A DNA stretch of 64,000 bases from Chryseobacterium luteum. Lineage in GTDB: Bacteria > Bacteroidota > Bacteroidia > Flavobacteriales > Weeksellaceae. How positions within the stretch are numbered: the first letter of the stretch is position 1; every line of letters starts with the position of its first letter. The notes beneath the pieces were generated by a model. That model ran no database searches. It saw nothing but the letters and a program-made list of their open reading frames with translations, and was not told the DNA's origin. The position numbers and the translations under genes were made by a program. The DNA lies in contig NZ_JPRO01000008.1 of NCBI RefSeq assembly GCF_000737785.1, positions 43,243 to 107,242 of the forward strand, written 5' to 3'. Below are positions 17,318 to 26,786 of this stretch, in pieces.

Positions 17318-17869
17318 ATGGAAAAAGAAAAAGAAAAGACAGAAGTTTTAGAAAAAATTGCGAACGGTATTACATGGTGGGTAGGTTCTATTCCTTCGCT
17401 TATCGTTCATACCTTATTCTTTATCACATCATTTCTTTTACCGATGCTCAATCTTGTTGAGTTCGATAAGATGCTTCTGATTCTTACAACAGTGGTTTCG
17501 CTGGAGGCTATCTATCTGGCTATTTTTATCCAGATGTCCGTCAACAAGAGTCACGAGAAAATTGAAGATATCCAGGAAGATATTGAAGAGATCAGCGAGG
17601 ACATTGAAGACATCCAGGAAGATATTGAGGAGATCAGTGAAGACATCGAAGAGATCAGCGAGGATATCGAGGAAATCAATGAAGATATTGAGGATATTCA
17701 GGAAGATATTGAAGAGATTAATGAAGACGAAGATGATGAAGACCATAATGAAAGGGCTAAGAACGTCATTCTGAAAAGCAATGTAAGTTCCAATAAAAAT
17801 GAGATTAAAGCTCTGAAAGATATTATCAGCCAGTTAAAAACAGAAATAGAACAGCTGAAAAAGGAGTAA
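17318..17869 (+). CDS. DUF1003-like two-helix membrane protein with acidic heptad stalk
   Basis: A 183-residue protein. Residues about 8-78 contain two membrane helices in a DUF1003-like pattern: a short N-terminal helix, GSIPSLIVHTLFFITSF, a short loop, then LTTVVSLEAIYLAIFIQMSVN. Immediately after, residues 82-137 form eight consecutive seven-residue repeats of IE(D/E)I(Q/S/N)ED without a single break, then a short acidic stretch (EDDEDH) and a C-terminal segment with further heptad character (IKALKDIISQLKTEIEQLKKE). DUF1003 proteins usually lack such a stalk. The coil faces the cytoplasm if the termini are both inside. Function unknown. It ends the rnz operon and is followed by a terminator. 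Confidence 0.78.
   Translation: MEKEKEKTEVLEKIANGITWWVGSIPSLIVHTLFFITSFLLPMLNLVEFDKMLLILTTVVSLEAIYLAIFIQMSVNKSHEKIEDIQEDIEEISEDIEDIQEDIEEISEDIEEISEDIEEINEDIEDIQEDIEEINEDEDDEDHNERAKNVILKSNVSSNKNEIKALKDIISQLKTEIEQLKKE
17561..17728 (+). repeat. Eight tandem 21-bp repeats encoding acidic heptads
   Basis: Eight in-frame 21-bp units (168 bp) encode the heptads of the DUF1003-like protein. The DNA copies differ at many third-codon positions although the peptide pattern is nearly invariant, which suggests the repeat is maintained by selection rather than freshly duplicated. Confidence 0.9.
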
Positions 17870-17910
17870 CGAAACAGCTTTAATTATCATTGATAATTTT
17901 CTTAAAAAAC

Positions 17911-17944
17911 AAAAGCAGACCGTATACATCACAGGTCTGCTTTT
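17911..17944 (+). terminator. Terminator of the rnz operon
   Basis: An 11-bp stem (AAAAGCAGACC and its complement) with a 12-nt loop and a T-rich tail, 41 bp after the stop codon. Confidence 0.85.
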
Positions 17945-18082
17945 TTATGCTGATTTACAAGTTGAGAATTAAACCCTACTAATTTTGTGGAATATGTAAT
18001 TATAAAATAGATTTATTGTGAATGCATGTGGTAAATTATTTGTATCTGCTGGAAAAAATATGGTTTTTACTAATATTTTTGC

Positions 18083-18090
18083 TACATTTG
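18083..18090 (+). promoter_or_regulatory. Putative -7 box of first choice-of-anchor L gene
   Basis: TACATTTG matches TAnnTTTG and lies 16 bp before the ATG at 18107. The same kind of box precedes the two downstream paralogues at similar distance. Confidence 0.6.
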
Positions 18091-18106
18091 AACAAACAAA
18101 AATAAA

Positions 18107-20467
18107 ATGTTTAATTATAGACTGAATAATTACTTTTTAGTTACGATGTTTCTATTGGCTTCTGTTTCTGCATTTTCGCAAAAAGCAGCCAGAAAGCCAC
18201 AGCAGGAAAAGTTTAGTGCACAGAGTAAAAAAGCCGGAGCATTTATAGATGTAAATGTACCTACTTATGCACCTTCTGCGTTCAGCATAGATCAGCTGGT
18301 GAAAAATGTGCTGATTTCCGGAGGATCTGTCTGCGCGGCTCCCAATGTGAGCAATGTAACTATCTCCCCCAATCAGCTGCCGACAGATACAGAAAGAGCT
18401 TGGGGATATTTTCATAAAGGAACCACCAATTTTCCTTTTACGGACGGAGTTGTGCTTGTTTCCGGTAAAGCAAGAAGAGCAGGAAATGGATTGGAATCAT
18501 CTACATTAGGTGATATGGTTCCGGGAGCAGGAATAAATGATCCGGATCTGGTAGCAGCGATTAATCCGCCGGATGTCCTTAAAGATGTTGTATCTCTGGA
18601 ATTTGATTTTGTTCCGAACAGCAATCAGGTGAAATTTAATTATTTATTTGCTTCAGAAGAATATACAAGTGGATTTCCGTGTGGCGATTTTGCAGACGGT
18701 TTTGCGCTCCTTCTTAAAAAAGCAGGTGACCCAACCTATGAAAATTTGGCTATTTTACCCAACGGAGCGGGCCCGGTAAGTGTTCTTAATATCGTGCCAC
18801 CTGGAGTGGGATGTGATGGAGAAACTATTAACGAGCAGTACTTCGGCGGATTGAATACCCAGAATATTGAAACCAATTTCATAGGTAGAACCGTACCCCT
18901 TACAGCAGTGGCGACGGTTGTCCCGGGCCAGACCTATCATTTTAAAATGGTTATGGCAGATGCAGTGGATACCAATTATGATTCCGCAGTATTTCTGCAG
19001 GGAGGATCATTTGATATCGGAATGACTATCGTTGACAGTAACGGAAACCCTCTCGGAGATACCCTGAATATGTGTGATAATACTCCACAGACTTTAAAAG
19101 CACAGGTAACTGCCGTTCCGGGAATGACTTACAAATGGTACAAAAACGGAGTTGTGATTCCTAATGCAACCAGTGCCGTATATATAGCGACCTCGCCGGG
19201 AGTGTATGAAGTGAGAACTTTTGTAAGCGGAACAGAATGCCAGAAGGCAAACATTACCATTATAGGAGGAACTTCTCCTGCTGCCCAGAATGCGACATTA
19301 AAGCTTTGTGCTACGCCTTCTCTCAGTACTTTCAATTTAGAAGATGCAAAACCACAGATAAGTACAACACCGGGTGCCGTATTTAGCTTTTATGCCAATC
19401 AGGCGGATGCACAGGCTCAAAACAGCAGTTTTATTACCGGTCTCACGAATTATAACGGTACCGACGGACAGGTGATCTATGTAGTCGTTTCCAATGGAGC
19501 GTTCTGCAGCAAAATTGTAACACTGACGTTGAAAAGAGAGGAAACACCTGTTGCCCAGCTTAATGCTCCGAGACTGAGGATCTGTGAAGGGGAAGCCCTT
19601 ATATTAACAGCTTCCGGTGGTGTAACCTACCAATGGGGAGATGCTTCTTCTACCGGAGGAGTAAGAACAGTGAGTCCAACCCAGACAACAACTTATACAG
19701 TATATGCTATCGGTGCACAGGGATGTAGATCATTACAACCTGCTACCATTACTATTGATGTAGTTCCTGCTATTGTATCCTCACTGAAAGGTGGGCAGAT
19801 CTGCGAAGGAGATATGATCCTTTTAGATGCCGGATCCGGACCTGGATATACCTATGAATGGAATACAGGAGAAACCTCTCAGGGGATTACCGTATCAACT
19901 CCGGGTGAATATACAGTAATGATCAGCAATGGAGTATGTTCCAAAGAATTTAAAACCCAGGTAATACGGGCTGTAGTTCCTGAAATCATAAAAGTTGAAT
20001 ATAACGACAGCGGAACAATGATTCTTACAGCAAGTAATCCTAGTAACGGTCCGTTAGAATATTCCGTAGACAACGGCTTTACATGGCAGGCATCCAATGT
20101 ATTCTCCAATGTTCCTAAAAATACAGTGATATCCATTCGCGTTAAAGTGAAAAATACCAGCTGTGTAGGATTCCTGGAATACTTTACATTTGTCATGAAA
20201 AATGTGATCACGCCGAACGGAGACAATGTAAATGATATCATAGATTTCAGCGGAGTAAGCAGCTACAAAGACTTCCATGGCCTGGTTTTCGACCGTTACG
20301 GAAGAGAAGTGTTCAAAGCCGGAAAAACAAGACCGTATTGGGATGGCTATTTCCAGGGGAAACGTCTGCCAACCGCTTCTTACTGGTACCAGGTGACCTA
20401 TCAGGATCCTGCCAGTAAACAGACGGCTGTGAAGACAGGATGGATTCTTCTTAAAAATTTAGAATAA
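18107..20467 (+). CDS. Giant surface protein 1: choice-of-anchor L, T9SS type B sorting domain
   Basis: A 786-residue secreted protein. After a signal peptide (to about residue 24, ASVSAFSQ) comes the choice-of-anchor L domain (about 40-310), with landmarks KAGAFIDVNVP, FSIDQLVKNVLISGG, WGYFHKGTTNFPF and FDFVPNSNQVKFNYLFASEEY. Ig-like beta-sandwich modules follow (about 315-690), including a LTASGGVTYQWG block. The C-terminus is a gliding-motility-type (type B, CHU_C) sorting domain: NVITPNGDNVNDIIDFSG, VFDRYGREVFKAG, ending GWILLKNLE. No catalytic motif is visible; an adhesive or structural surface role is inferred. It is the first of three tandem paralogues, each a separate unit with its own promoter box and terminator. 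Confidence 0.9.
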   Translation: MFNYRLNNYFLVTMFLLASVSAFSQKAARKPQQEKFSAQSKKAGAFIDVNVPTYAPSAFSIDQLVKNVLISGGSVCAAPNVSNVTISPNQLPTDTERAWGYFHKGTTNFPFTDGVVLVSGKARRAGNGLESSTLGDMVPGAGINDPDLVAAINPPDVLKDVVSLEFDFVPNSNQVKFNYLFASEEYTSGFPCGDFADGFALLLKKAGDPTYENLAILPNGAGPVSVLNIVPPGVGCDGETINEQYFGGLNTQNIETNFIGRTVPLTAVATVVPGQTYHFKMVMADAVDTNYDSAVFLQGGSFDIGMTIVDSNGNPLGDTLNMCDNTPQTLKAQVTAVPGMTYKWYKNGVVIPNATSAVYIATSPGVYEVRTFVSGTECQKANITIIGGTSPAAQNATLKLCATPSLSTFNLEDAKPQISTTPGAVFSFYANQADAQAQNSSFITGLTNYNGTDGQVIYVVVSNGAFCSKIVTLTLKREETPVAQLNAPRLRICEGEALILTASGGVTYQWGDASSTGGVRTVSPTQTTTYTVYAIGAQGCRSLQPATITIDVVPAIVSSLKGGQICEGDMILLDAGSGPGYTYEWNTGETSQGITVSTPGEYTVMISNGVCSKEFKTQVIRAVVPEIIKVEYNDSGTMILTASNPSNGPLEYSVDNGFTWQASNVFSNVPKNTVISIRVKVKNTSCVGFLEYFTFVMKNVITPNGDNVNDIIDFSGVSSYKDFHGLVFDRYGREVFKAGKTRPYWDGYFQGKRLPTASYWYQVTYQDPASKQTAVKTGWILLKNLE

Positions 20468-20485
20468 TATTTTATATAGTTTATG

Positions 20486-20513
20486 GAAAGGCTGGCATTT
20501 TTGTCAGCCTTTC
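20486..20513 (+). terminator. Terminator between paralogues 1 and 2
   Basis: Stem GAAAGGCTG/CAGCCTTTC with a 10-nt loop followed by a short T-rich stretch, 19 bp after the stop codon. Confidence 0.8.
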
Positions 20514-20615
20514 TTATTGTTTTCAGACAAAGCAGGATTTATATTGCAGAATAACTAAACTTGTATTAGTGATAATGTAAATTGCGTTAAATTAAGTTTC
20601 AATCAAAAAAAATAG

Positions 20616-20623
20616 TATTTTTG
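20616..20623 (+). promoter_or_regulatory. Putative -7 box of second choice-of-anchor L gene
   Basis: TATTTTTG matches TAnnTTTG and lies 16 bp before the ATG at 20640, the same spacing as in paralogue 1. Confidence 0.6.
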
Positions 20624-20639
20624 TTTAAAATACTATAAA

Positions 20640-23600
20640 ATGTTAAATAGGAGGATTGGAAATTTATTTTTGGCGTTATTTTTTGCATTAATCGGAAGCT
20701 TTGTTTTGGCTCAAAACACAGACAGAGCAGCGATACCTGCTAAAAAAGCTAATGCAACTTCTATGAAAGCAGGTGTTTTTATAGATGTAAATACACCCAA
20801 TTATACGGAATCCAATTTCAGCATTACACAGCTGGTGAAAGATGTACTGATTTCCGGAGGATCCTGTTCTACATCCAATGTGAGCAATGTCAGCGTTTCT
20901 CCTAATCTGGCAGTAAATGATGCTGCCCGAAGCTGGGGATTTTTTAATAAAGGAACTACCGGTTTTCCGTTTGCAAAAGGAATCGTCCTTTCAACGGGAT
21001 ATGCCGCAAAAGCAGGAAATAATTATCAGGGAATTCTGAATGACGGTCTGAATACTTTTGGAGATACAGATCTGGCTACCGCGCTGGGAATTAATAATGG
21101 TGAACTGAGAGATGCTACCTATATTGAATTTGACTTTATTCCTGCTTCTACAGAAATTACATTCAGATACTTATTTGCATCCAAAGAATATGCGCCTGGA
21201 TTCCAGTTTGCATGTACCAAATCAGACGGATTTGCTTTATTGCTGAAGAAAGCGACTGATCCTACCTATACTAATCTGGCAGTGCTTCCCGGAGGTGCGG
21301 GACCTGTGAGTGTGACAAACATTCACCCGGCAATTCCCAATGGCTGTCAGGCTGTTAATGCATCTTATTTTGCAGGAATCAATAACCCGATTGTTGAAAC
21401 TAATTTTGACGGACGTACCATTCCTTTGACCGCAAAAGCTACTGTAATTCCAGGTCAGACCTATCATTTTAAAATGGTTCTGGCAGACTTCAGTGACAGA
21501 AATTACGACTCAGCGGTATTTCTGGAAGCGGGATCATTTGATATCGGAGTGAAAATTCTGGATCCTGCCGGAGTGCAGCTTCCTGACACAGTGAATATGT
21601 GTGACAATGCCCCTCAGACATTTACAGCTTCCGTACAGGTTCCTAACGTTACCTATCAGTGGTTTTTAAATAACAACCCTATTCCCGGCCAGACCGGACC
21701 AAGTTATACTGCCACACAGCCGGGAGTATACAGTGTTCAGGTATTTATCCAGGGGAATACATGCCCGGGAACAGGAACCATTACAGTAGTGGGAGGGACA
21801 TCCCCTACAGTACAGAATGCTACCCTGACAGCCTGTTACACCGCAGGAAATGCGACATTTAATTTACCTTTAGCACAGGGCTCCATAAGTACAACGCCCG
21901 GTGCAACATTTTCATACTATCTCAACCAGGCAGATGCACTTGCCGGAAATTCAAATACCATTCCCAGCCCTGCAACATATTCAAATCCGGGAGGCCAGAC
22001 TATATATGTTCTTGTCAAAAACGGATTCTGTTCCAAAGTGGCAGAATTACAGTTGATAAAAGCTCCTCAGATGACGGCATCAATTTTGCCGCCGGCGGTA
22101 CTGACCTGTGTCAGCTCACAGACCACTTTAGATGCTTCAGCTTCTGTGTATCCTGCAGGAACTGTTTTTAACTGGACAACTACGGGAGGAAATATTGTTT
22201 CAGGAGGAAATACATTAACCCCGGTCATCAATGCTCCGGGAACTTATACTTTAACCCTGTCAAAAACCTATCAACCGGGAAGTGTTATCTGTACAGCTGT
22301 TGCCAGCGTTACCGTTACAGGAGACAGTGCTCCTCCGGTTACAGGGCTTGCAGCAAGCAAAATACAGATATGTAATGGTGAATCGGTAACTTTAACGGCA
22401 TCAGGAGGTACTACGTATAATTGGACAGGACTTCCCGGAACGGGAAATACCCAGACCGTATCACCTACTACAACTACTACGTACACAGTGACTGCCGTAG
22501 GAGCCAATGGATGTGTATCTCAAAACCCTGCTACGATCACTATACAGGTTTCGCAGCCAATTACTGTACAGAATGCCATATTGCATAAATGCTACGCACC
22601 GGGACTGACCTATGACCTGACAACTGCTCAAGGCCAGATCACTTCTTCAGGAGGTGGTGTTACCTTTACCTATTATATCAGCCAGGCTGATGCTCTTGCG
22701 GAAAATAACAATTTTATTGCGACACCCACGTCCTATTCGCCTCCGGGAAATCAGACCATCTATGTACTGGTGAAAAACGGAGGATGTCATTATGTGGTTT
22801 CCCTTCAGTTATTGAGAACGGCTGAAACAACACTTACGATAGCAGCACCGCAGGAAATAACCTGTACCACACCTCAGACTACATTGAATGCTTCAGCATC
22901 TGTAGTGCCTGCAGGATCTACTATTGCATGGACAGCAGCAGGAGGTGGAAATATTGTCTCAGGTGCCAATACGCTTACTCCTGTAGTGAATGCAGGAGGA
23001 ACTTATACACTTACAGTTACCAATGTATCCCAGCCCGGAAATTTAACATGTACGTATACAGCAACCGTTACCGTAACACAAAATACAACATTGCCAACGG
23101 CAACCGTTGTCTCTTCTCAGCCAAGAATATGTTTGGGAGAATCGGTGACATTAACGGCTTCTGGTGGCGTTACCTATAACTGGGTAGGACTTCCAGGAAA
23201 CGGAAATACCCAGGTGGTTTCTCCAACTTTAACTACCGTATATACCGTATATGCAGTGGCAGCTAACGGATGTGTTTCTGCAACTCCGGCAACGGTTACC
23301 GTTGTAGTCGGGCCACCAACGGCAGGAATATCTGCCTCTAAAACAAAGATATGTGCAGGAGAATCCGTTACAATTACCGCTACAGGAGGAATTACCTATA
23401 ACTGGATGGGACTTCCCGGAAACGGAAGTACCCAGGTGGTTTCGCCAACAGTGACTACAGAATACTCTGTTTATGCACTGGGAGGTAATGGCTGTAGTTC
23501 TGTGCTGCCTGCAAAAGTGACAATCGAAGTAGTACCTGCCATTGTATCTACATTGCACGATGTGTATGTCTGTGCAGGAGATACAGGGATTTTAGATGCC

Positions 23601-24233
23601 GGTGCAGGGCCTAGTTATACCTACCTATGGAGTACAGGAGCAACAACGCAAACCATATCGACCAATGTTGCCGGAACGTATACGGTGACGATCAGTAACG
23701 GGGTTTGTTCTAAGGTTTTCACTGCTAAGCTGCTAAATCCTGATCTGCCTCAGTTTACGAATATAGTATATGATAACCATGTGCTTACCCTTACAGCAAG
23801 CAATCCTACGGGAGGTGTCCTGGAATATTCAATAGATGGAGGTGTGGTATGGCAGCCGTCCAATATATTCTATAATGTCTTAAATAATACAAACTACCAT
23901 GTGATGGTAAGGGTTAAAGATGCAAAATGCGGTACATCATTAGATTACTTCACATTTGTAATCAGCAACGCCATCACTCCCAATATGGATGGAGTAAACG
24001 ATACAATAGATTTCTCCGGAATCAGGGGGTATAATAATTTTGCAGCATCGGTATTTGACCGGTATGGAGCACAACTTTTCAAGGCAACCAAAACTGATGC
24101 TGTATGGACAGGCTCCTTAAAAGGAATGAATCTGCCTACAGGAACCTACTGGTATAAGGTACAGTGGGAAAACCCTGCCAGTAAGAAACTTGAGCTCCGT
24201 TCAGGCTGGATATTGTTAAAAAACAGAAACTAA
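20640..24233 (+). CDS. Giant surface protein 2: choice-of-anchor L, duplicated Ig-like modules, T9SS type B
   Basis: A 1197-residue paralogue of the preceding protein. It has a signal peptide (to about residue 24, GSFVLAQ), a choice-of-anchor L domain (about 40-310; KAGVFIDVNTPNY, FSITQLVKDVLISGG, FDFIPASTEITFRYLFASKEY) and a C-terminal type B sorting domain (NAITPNMDGVNDTIDFSG ... GWILLKNRN). It is about 400 residues longer than its neighbours because the middle is a tandem duplication. A unit of about 250 residues starting at VQNATLTACYTAG (about 390) recurs at VQNAILHKCYAPG (about 642). Each copy contains a NASASV/DASASV block and a LTASGG block, and an extra LTASGG-type block follows at about 894. 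No enzyme motif is visible. Predicted location is the cell surface or matrix. Confidence 0.9.
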   Translation: MLNRRIGNLFLALFFALIGSFVLAQNTDRAAIPAKKANATSMKAGVFIDVNTPNYTESNFSITQLVKDVLISGGSCSTSNVSNVSVSPNLAVNDAARSWGFFNKGTTGFPFAKGIVLSTGYAAKAGNNYQGILNDGLNTFGDTDLATALGINNGELRDATYIEFDFIPASTEITFRYLFASKEYAPGFQFACTKSDGFALLLKKATDPTYTNLAVLPGGAGPVSVTNIHPAIPNGCQAVNASYFAGINNPIVETNFDGRTIPLTAKATVIPGQTYHFKMVLADFSDRNYDSAVFLEAGSFDIGVKILDPAGVQLPDTVNMCDNAPQTFTASVQVPNVTYQWFLNNNPIPGQTGPSYTATQPGVYSVQVFIQGNTCPGTGTITVVGGTSPTVQNATLTACYTAGNATFNLPLAQGSISTTPGATFSYYLNQADALAGNSNTIPSPATYSNPGGQTIYVLVKNGFCSKVAELQLIKAPQMTASILPPAVLTCVSSQTTLDASASVYPAGTVFNWTTTGGNIVSGGNTLTPVINAPGTYTLTLSKTYQPGSVICTAVASVTVTGDSAPPVTGLAASKIQICNGESVTLTASGGTTYNWTGLPGTGNTQTVSPTTTTTYTVTAVGANGCVSQNPATITIQVSQPITVQNAILHKCYAPGLTYDLTTAQGQITSSGGGVTFTYYISQADALAENNNFIATPTSYSPPGNQTIYVLVKNGGCHYVVSLQLLRTAETTLTIAAPQEITCTTPQTTLNASASVVPAGSTIAWTAAGGGNIVSGANTLTPVVNAGGTYTLTVTNVSQPGNLTCTYTATVTVTQNTTLPTATVVSSQPRICLGESVTLTASGGVTYNWVGLPGNGNTQVVSPTLTTVYTVYAVAANGCVSATPATVTVVVGPPTAGISASKTKICAGESVTITATGGITYNWMGLPGNGSTQVVSPTVTTEYSVYALGGNGCSSVLPAKVTIEVVPAIVSTLHDVYVCAGDTGILDAGAGPSYTYLWSTGATTQTISTNVAGTYTVTISNGVCSKVFTAKLLNPDLPQFTNIVYDNHVLTLTASNPTGGVLEYSIDGGVVWQPSNIFYNVLNNTNYHVMVRVKDAKCGTSLDYFTFVISNAITPNMDGVNDTIDFSGIRGYNNFAASVFDRYGAQLFKATKTDAVWTGSLKGMNLPTGTYWYKVQWENPASKKLELRSGWILLKNRN

Positions 24234-24238
24234 TAGAT

Positions 24239-24262
24239 AAACCTTCCATATTTGGAAGGTTT
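24239..24262 (+). terminator. Terminator between paralogues 2 and 3
   Basis: A 10-bp stem (AAACCTTCCA and its complement) with a TATT loop, followed by GTTTTTTTT, 5 bp after the stop codon. Confidence 0.88.
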
Positions 24263-24317
24263 GTTTTTTTTATGTTAAAAAATAGGTAAAAAATACAGGA
24301 TATATTTAGAAATAAAT

Positions 24318-24325
24318 TAAATTTG
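24318..24325 (+). promoter_or_regulatory. Putative -7 box of third choice-of-anchor L gene
   Basis: TAAATTTG matches TAnnTTTG and lies 16 bp before the ATG at 24342, identical spacing to paralogues 1 and 2. Confidence 0.6.
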
Positions 24326-24341
24326 TTGAAACAAAAGTATT

Positions 24342-26720
24342 ATGCGAAGAAGTCTACTGTTCTTTTTATTTTTCCTCGTCGTTTCGACATTTTTATATTC
24401 ACAGGTAAACGGTCCCCGTAAGCCTCCCAAAAATCAACCTTCCGGATCAGTTACTCAAAAAGCAGGCGCATTCATAGATGTAAATGTGCCGGGATATGCA
24501 GAATCTGCCTATTCAATTACGCAGCTGGTAAAAGATGTCCTGATCTCTTCAGGAACAAATACTTGTGTAACGCCTACTGTATCCAATGTGAAAATTACCC
24601 CTAACCATGCCGTAACAGATGCTGACAGATCTTGGGGATATTTCCATAAAGGAACTACCAATTTTCCTTTCAAAGACGGGATTGTACTTTCTACCGGATT
24701 TGCCAGAAGAGCAGGAAACAATTCTGAAATGAATCTGAGTGATAATAATGGAGGAGGAACAGATTCCGACCTGGCACAGGCTATCGGTGCTACCGGAACT
24801 CTTACTGACGGTGTTCTTTTGGAATTTGACTTTGTTCCTACAACCTCACAGATCAAATTTAATTATATCCTGGCATCTGAAGAGTATTCAGGCTCATACC
24901 CATGCCAGTATGCAGATGCCTTTGCAATTTTACTTAGACCGACATCGGGAGGACCTTATCAGAATATGGCCGTACTTCCCGGAGGTGCCGGTCCTGTAAG
25001 TATTACCAATATCCACCCATTAATTCCCGGAGGTGGCGGTTGTGCTGCCGTTAACGAACAGTATTTCGCAGGATATAACACTACCGGTATAGAGACGAAT
25101 TTTGAGGGAAGAACGATTCCTCTTACGGCAACTGCTACTGTAACCCCAGGACAGGAATACCACTTTAAAATGGTGGTTGCTGATTATGCACCAGGAAGTT
25201 TTGAAGATCATGGCTGGGATTCTGCCGTGTTTTTAGAAGGAGGATCATTTAATATCGGTGTGGAGCTTTTAGATCCAAGCGGTGCTACATTGCCTTCTGA
25301 CATTAATGTCTGCGACAATGTACCGCAGGTGATCACGGCCTCAGTAAGCGACCCGAACTTATTATATCAATGGTTCCTTAACGGAGCTCCTGTGGCCGGT
25401 GCTACCACAAACAGTATTACAGCTGTACAGCCCGGAACATATACCATTGAAGTAAGCGTTCCCGGAAATCCTTGTCCGGGTAAAGCCACTATACAAATTC
25501 ATGGAGGAACTACTCCTCAGGCACAGGATGCTACACTTTTGCTGTGTGCTACACCGGATATTACCACCTTTGACCTTACTAATGCTATGCCGTCGATAAG
25601 CCCGACACCGGGAGCCGTATTCAGATTCTATGAAGATCAGGCTGATGCTGTGGCCCAGAATGGTGCCTATATTCAGAATATTTTAAATTATAACGGTACA
25701 GACGGACAGATCCTTTATACCGTGGTTTCAAACGGAGGCTTCTGCAGCAGGCTTATAGAATTAACTTTGCTCAAAGAAACAACACCTGTTGCCGGTATAA
25801 AGTCTTCAAGAATTAAAGTTTGTCCGGGAGAAACAGTAACCCTGACAGCTGAAGGAGGAGTAACGTATCAATGGGTTAATTTCCCGGGTACAGGCAATAC
25901 ACAGACCGTAACACTGCATCAGACCACTACATTCACTGTTTATGCAGTCGGGACAAAAGGATGCCGTTCACTGAACCCTGCTACCATAAAGGTAGAAGTT
26001 ACGCCGGAAATCACTTCACCTTTGAAAGATGTAGAAATGTGTCTGGGTGACCGTATTACACTGGATGCAGGTGCAGGTCCCAATTATAAATACTTATGGA
26101 GTACAGGAGCTACAACACAAACTATTCCTGCAGACAGCTGGGGCGTTTATACAGTAGAAGTGGACAACGGATTCTGTAAAAAGATCTTCACGGCAAAAGT
26201 AGGAGGGGCAGCTACTCCTTTCGTGACGGCCGTGAATTATGAAAGCGCTAAAAAAACAGTAACGATTATTGCACAAAATCCTGCGATGAACAATACTCCA
26301 AGTACTTTGGAATATTCTTTAGACAATGGAATCACATGGCAGCAGTCTAATGTTTTCACCAACCTTTTAGACAACACCAACTATACAGTAATGATTAGAA
26401 GAGTAGGGACTCATTGTGTCGGAACTTTTGATTTCTATACCCTGCAGATTAATAATATCATTACGCCGAATGATGATGGGGTGAATGATGTGCTGGATCT
26501 TAAAGCATTGGTTGGATTCAAAAATTTCACAGGATCTGTTTTTGACAGATATGGTGTGGAAATGTTCAAATTCTCTAAAGAAAAACCTATATGGGATGGA
26601 ACCGTAGGAGGAAAAAAACTTTCTACAGCGACTTACTGGTATAAATTTAATTTCGAATATCCTAAGTCAAAAGTTCAGATGAACTGGTCCGGATGGATCA
26701 TGCTTAAGAACCGTGAATAA
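24342..26720 (+). CDS. Giant surface protein 3: choice-of-anchor L, T9SS type B sorting domain
   Basis: A 792-residue third paralogue with the same order of parts: signal peptide (to about residue 20, FLYSQ); a proline/lysine-rich linker; choice-of-anchor L domain (about 40-310; KAGAFIDVNVPGY, YSITQLVKDVLISSG, WGYFHKGTTNFPF); Ig-like modules with LTAEGGVTYQW; and a type B sorting domain (NIITPNDDGVNDVLDLKA, VFDRYGVEMFKFS, GWIMLKNRE). In length it is close to paralogue 1 and lacks the central duplication of paralogue 2. No catalytic residues are recognised. The conserved N-terminal domain next to a variable stalk suggests a shared binding or assembly role, which is inference. Confidence 0.9.
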   Translation: MRRSLLFFLFFLVVSTFLYSQVNGPRKPPKNQPSGSVTQKAGAFIDVNVPGYAESAYSITQLVKDVLISSGTNTCVTPTVSNVKITPNHAVTDADRSWGYFHKGTTNFPFKDGIVLSTGFARRAGNNSEMNLSDNNGGGTDSDLAQAIGATGTLTDGVLLEFDFVPTTSQIKFNYILASEEYSGSYPCQYADAFAILLRPTSGGPYQNMAVLPGGAGPVSITNIHPLIPGGGGCAAVNEQYFAGYNTTGIETNFEGRTIPLTATATVTPGQEYHFKMVVADYAPGSFEDHGWDSAVFLEGGSFNIGVELLDPSGATLPSDINVCDNVPQVITASVSDPNLLYQWFLNGAPVAGATTNSITAVQPGTYTIEVSVPGNPCPGKATIQIHGGTTPQAQDATLLLCATPDITTFDLTNAMPSISPTPGAVFRFYEDQADAVAQNGAYIQNILNYNGTDGQILYTVVSNGGFCSRLIELTLLKETTPVAGIKSSRIKVCPGETVTLTAEGGVTYQWVNFPGTGNTQTVTLHQTTTFTVYAVGTKGCRSLNPATIKVEVTPEITSPLKDVEMCLGDRITLDAGAGPNYKYLWSTGATTQTIPADSWGVYTVEVDNGFCKKIFTAKVGGAATPFVTAVNYESAKKTVTIIAQNPAMNNTPSTLEYSLDNGITWQQSNVFTNLLDNTNYTVMIRRVGTHCVGTFDFYTLQINNIITPNDDGVNDVLDLKALVGFKNFTGSVFDRYGVEMFKFSKEKPIWDGTVGGKKLSTATYWYKFNFEYPKSKVQMNWSGWIMLKNRE

Positions 26721-26736
26721 AAGACAAAGCATACAT

Positions 26737-26770
26737 AAAAAGCCTTTCAAGAAAACTTGAAAGGCTTTTT
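26737..26770. terminator. Bidirectional terminator
   Basis: A 15-bp perfect stem (AAAAAGCCTTTCAAG and its complement) with an AAAA loop between two convergent genes, T-rich on both strands. Confidence 0.92.
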
Positions 26771-26786
26771 TACTTTTAAACAGGCT

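Noticed and set aside
17561..17728. Tandem 21-bp repeats considered as a CRISPR-like array or phase-variable tract
   Set aside because: Units are contiguous, in frame and divergent at third positions with no spacers; they are coding heptads. A change of unit number would not shift the frame.
17438..17746. 102-codon minus-strand frame opposite the DUF1003-like gene
   Set aside because: It is the complement of the 21-bp repeats; repetitive coding DNA often leaves the opposite strand open.
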